Below are positions 25,461 through 26,559 of a stretch of DNA of 26,559 nucleotides, piece after piece. The stretch lies in the IMG/VR virus record IMGVR_UViG_3300027733_000183, positions 1-26,559 of that record; one strand, given 5' to 3'. The stretch comes from a virus. The position numbers and the translations under genes were made by a program. Positions within the stretch are counted from its first letter, which is position 1. Each line of letters begins with the position of its first letter. The notes beneath the pieces were generated by a model, which made no database searches, was not told the origin of the DNA, and was given only the letters and a program-made list of their open reading frames with translations.

Positions 25461-26559
25461 CCTCAACTTCTCACTCCTTCCTTGGCAACAAACAGTCTTT
25501 GCTGACAAAACAAGGTTTAAGGTTGTGGCTGCTGGTCGGCGCTGTGGCAAGTCTAGGTTAGCGGCTACTACGCTAATTATTGAAGCATTGCGTTGCCCAG
25601 CAGGAAGTGCAGTTCTCTATGTTGCGCCCACTAATGGTCAGGCAAGGCAGATCATTTGGGATGTGTTGTTAGAGATTGGCAGGGATGTTATCCAGGCTAG
25701 TCACATCAACAACATGGACATCACCATGATAAATGGTGCAAAGATTTATGTTCGTGGTGCTGATAGACCAGATACCCTTCGGGGTGTGTCTCTTACCTAT
25801 GCGGTGCTAGACGAGGTTGCGGACATTAAGCCTGAAGCCTGGGAGCAGGTGATTCGTGCTTCTTTGTCAGACAAGAAGGGCAGAGCCATATTTATCGGCA
25901 CTCCCAAGGGTCGCAACTGGTTCTATGATCTGTTCAAGATGGGCCAAGAAGAATCTGATCCTGATTGGAAGTCCTGGCACTTCACAACCCAAGACAACCC
26001 ATTGATAGACCCAACTGAGATTGAGTCTGCCAAGAAAACGCTGAGTTCATTTGCTTTCAAGCAGGAGTACTTGGCATCCTTTGACAACGCAGGAAGCGAT
26101 GTTTTTAAAGAAGATTGGATCAAATATGGTGTGGAACCTGAGTATGGTAGTTACTTCATTGCAATCGACTTGGCAGGATTTGAAGAAGTGGCTAAACAAG
26201 CTGCTAACGCGAAAAAAAGACTAGATGAGAGTGCCATTGCAGTGGTCAAAGTCACTGATGATGGCAAATGGTTTGTCAAAGAGATTGACCACGGGCGGTG
26301 GGACATTCGGGAAACTGCTGCCAAAATCTTAATGAAGATGCGGGATTACAGGCCAATTTCGGTTGGAATCGAGCGTGGAGCGTTAAAAAACGCTGTTTTG
26401 CCGTACCTCAGTGACCTGATGCGGAAAAATAATGTATATTCCCACATAGTTGACCTAACGCATGGCAACAGGAAAAAGACAGACAGAATCATCTGGAGTC
26501 TCCAAGGGCGGTTTGAGCATGGGCGAATTGTGCTGAACTCTGAAGAAGATTGGGATGAT
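25453..26559 (+). CDS. terL: Terminase large subunit, N-terminal 369 residues (partial)
   Basis: The frame is open to the window edge. ATPase motifs are clear: Walker A in AAGRRCGKSRLA (26-37), Walker B in YAVLDEVAD (116-124; D120, E121) and coupling motif IGTPKGRNW (148-156). The RNase H-like nuclease starts at YFIAIDLAGF (234-243; D239), with DESAIAVVKV next. The motor would drive DNA into the prohead through the portal and cut concatemers. The C-terminal nuclease residues lie beyond the window. Confidence 0.95.
   Translation, partial: MSDLNFSLLPWQQTVFADKTRFKVVAAGRRCGKSRLAATTLIIEALRCPAGSAVLYVAPTNGQARQIIWDVLLEIGRDVIQASHINNMDITMINGAKIYVRGADRPDTLRGVSLTYAVLDEVADIKPEAWEQVIRASLSDKKGRAIFIGTPKGRNWFYDLFKMGQEESDPDWKSWHFTTQDNPLIDPTEIESAKKTLSSFAFKQEYLASFDNAGSDVFKEDWIKYGVEPEYGSYFIAIDLAGFEEVAKQAANAKKRLDESAIAVVKVTDDGKWFVKEIDHGRWDIRETAAKILMKMRDYRPISVGIERGALKNAVLPYLSDLMRKNNVYSHIVDLTHGNRKKTDRIIWSLQGRFEHGRIVLNSEEDWDD

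Overview
The window is a contiguous piece of a short-tailed (podovirus-type) double-stranded DNA phage genome. The evidence is a packed, mostly overlapping gene set with head-tail adaptor, tail nozzle, large Gly/Ala-rich internal (ejection) proteins, a lysis cassette, an ERF-type recombinase, a RuvC-like resolvase and terminase. There are no rRNA, tRNA, integrase or ordinary chromosomal genes. Moderate GC, a Zn-ribbon/ERF early module and an Rz/Rz1 spanin pair point to a Gram-negative host. A freshwater beta-proteobacterial host is my guess from the style of the proteins and is not proven. The window opens just after capsid-type genes and closes inside terL, so the missing part of the genome probably carries the rest of terL, portal, scaffold/protease and major capsid protein.

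Layout. (1) 1-4648, rightward: end of a structural gene, a hairpin terminator, many very small conserved phage proteins (two resembling DUF6496 and DUF6321), the head-tail adaptor, the tail nozzle protein and a 91-residue stand-alone tail-fibre anchor-like protein. (2) 4650-11371, rightward: three large internal virion proteins and two coiled-coil/membrane proteins, one of which appears to start at ATT. (3) 11358-13130: lysis cassette with a lipoprotein, holin-like protein, Rz, embedded Rz1 and GH19 endolysin. (4) 13162-14558: a GNAT acetyltransferase and an HTH-metallophosphoesterase fusion. (5) 18045 down to 14551, leftward: recombination operon with an ERF annealing protein, a small protein with an SSB-like acidic tip, a winged-helix protein and several small proteins. 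(6) 18180-21908, rightward: winged-helix protein, a replication-initiator-like protein behind a structured leader with an extended -10 promoter, a Mom-like DNA modification protein, a PP-loop (PAPS reductase-like) protein and a RuvC-like resolvase. (7) 24206 down to 22060, leftward: ArdC-type antirestriction protein and a string of tiny proteins, ended by a terminator. (8) 24207-25067: about 860 bp without a convincing gene, full of dyads, a 26-bp-period tandem array and regulatory palindromes. (9) 25068-26559, rightward: small terminase-like gene and the start of terL.

The main unexplained signal is a 15-bp palindromic element of the form TAGGG-N5-CCCTA (or a close variant). It lies ahead of most early operons and ahead of the terminase operon, and looks like one phage-wide operator/control network. 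The 24.2-25.07 kb region, with iteron-like repeats, is the best candidate for a replication origin, packaging site or regulatory hub. Mom-like modification plus ArdC suggests two layers of protection against host restriction.
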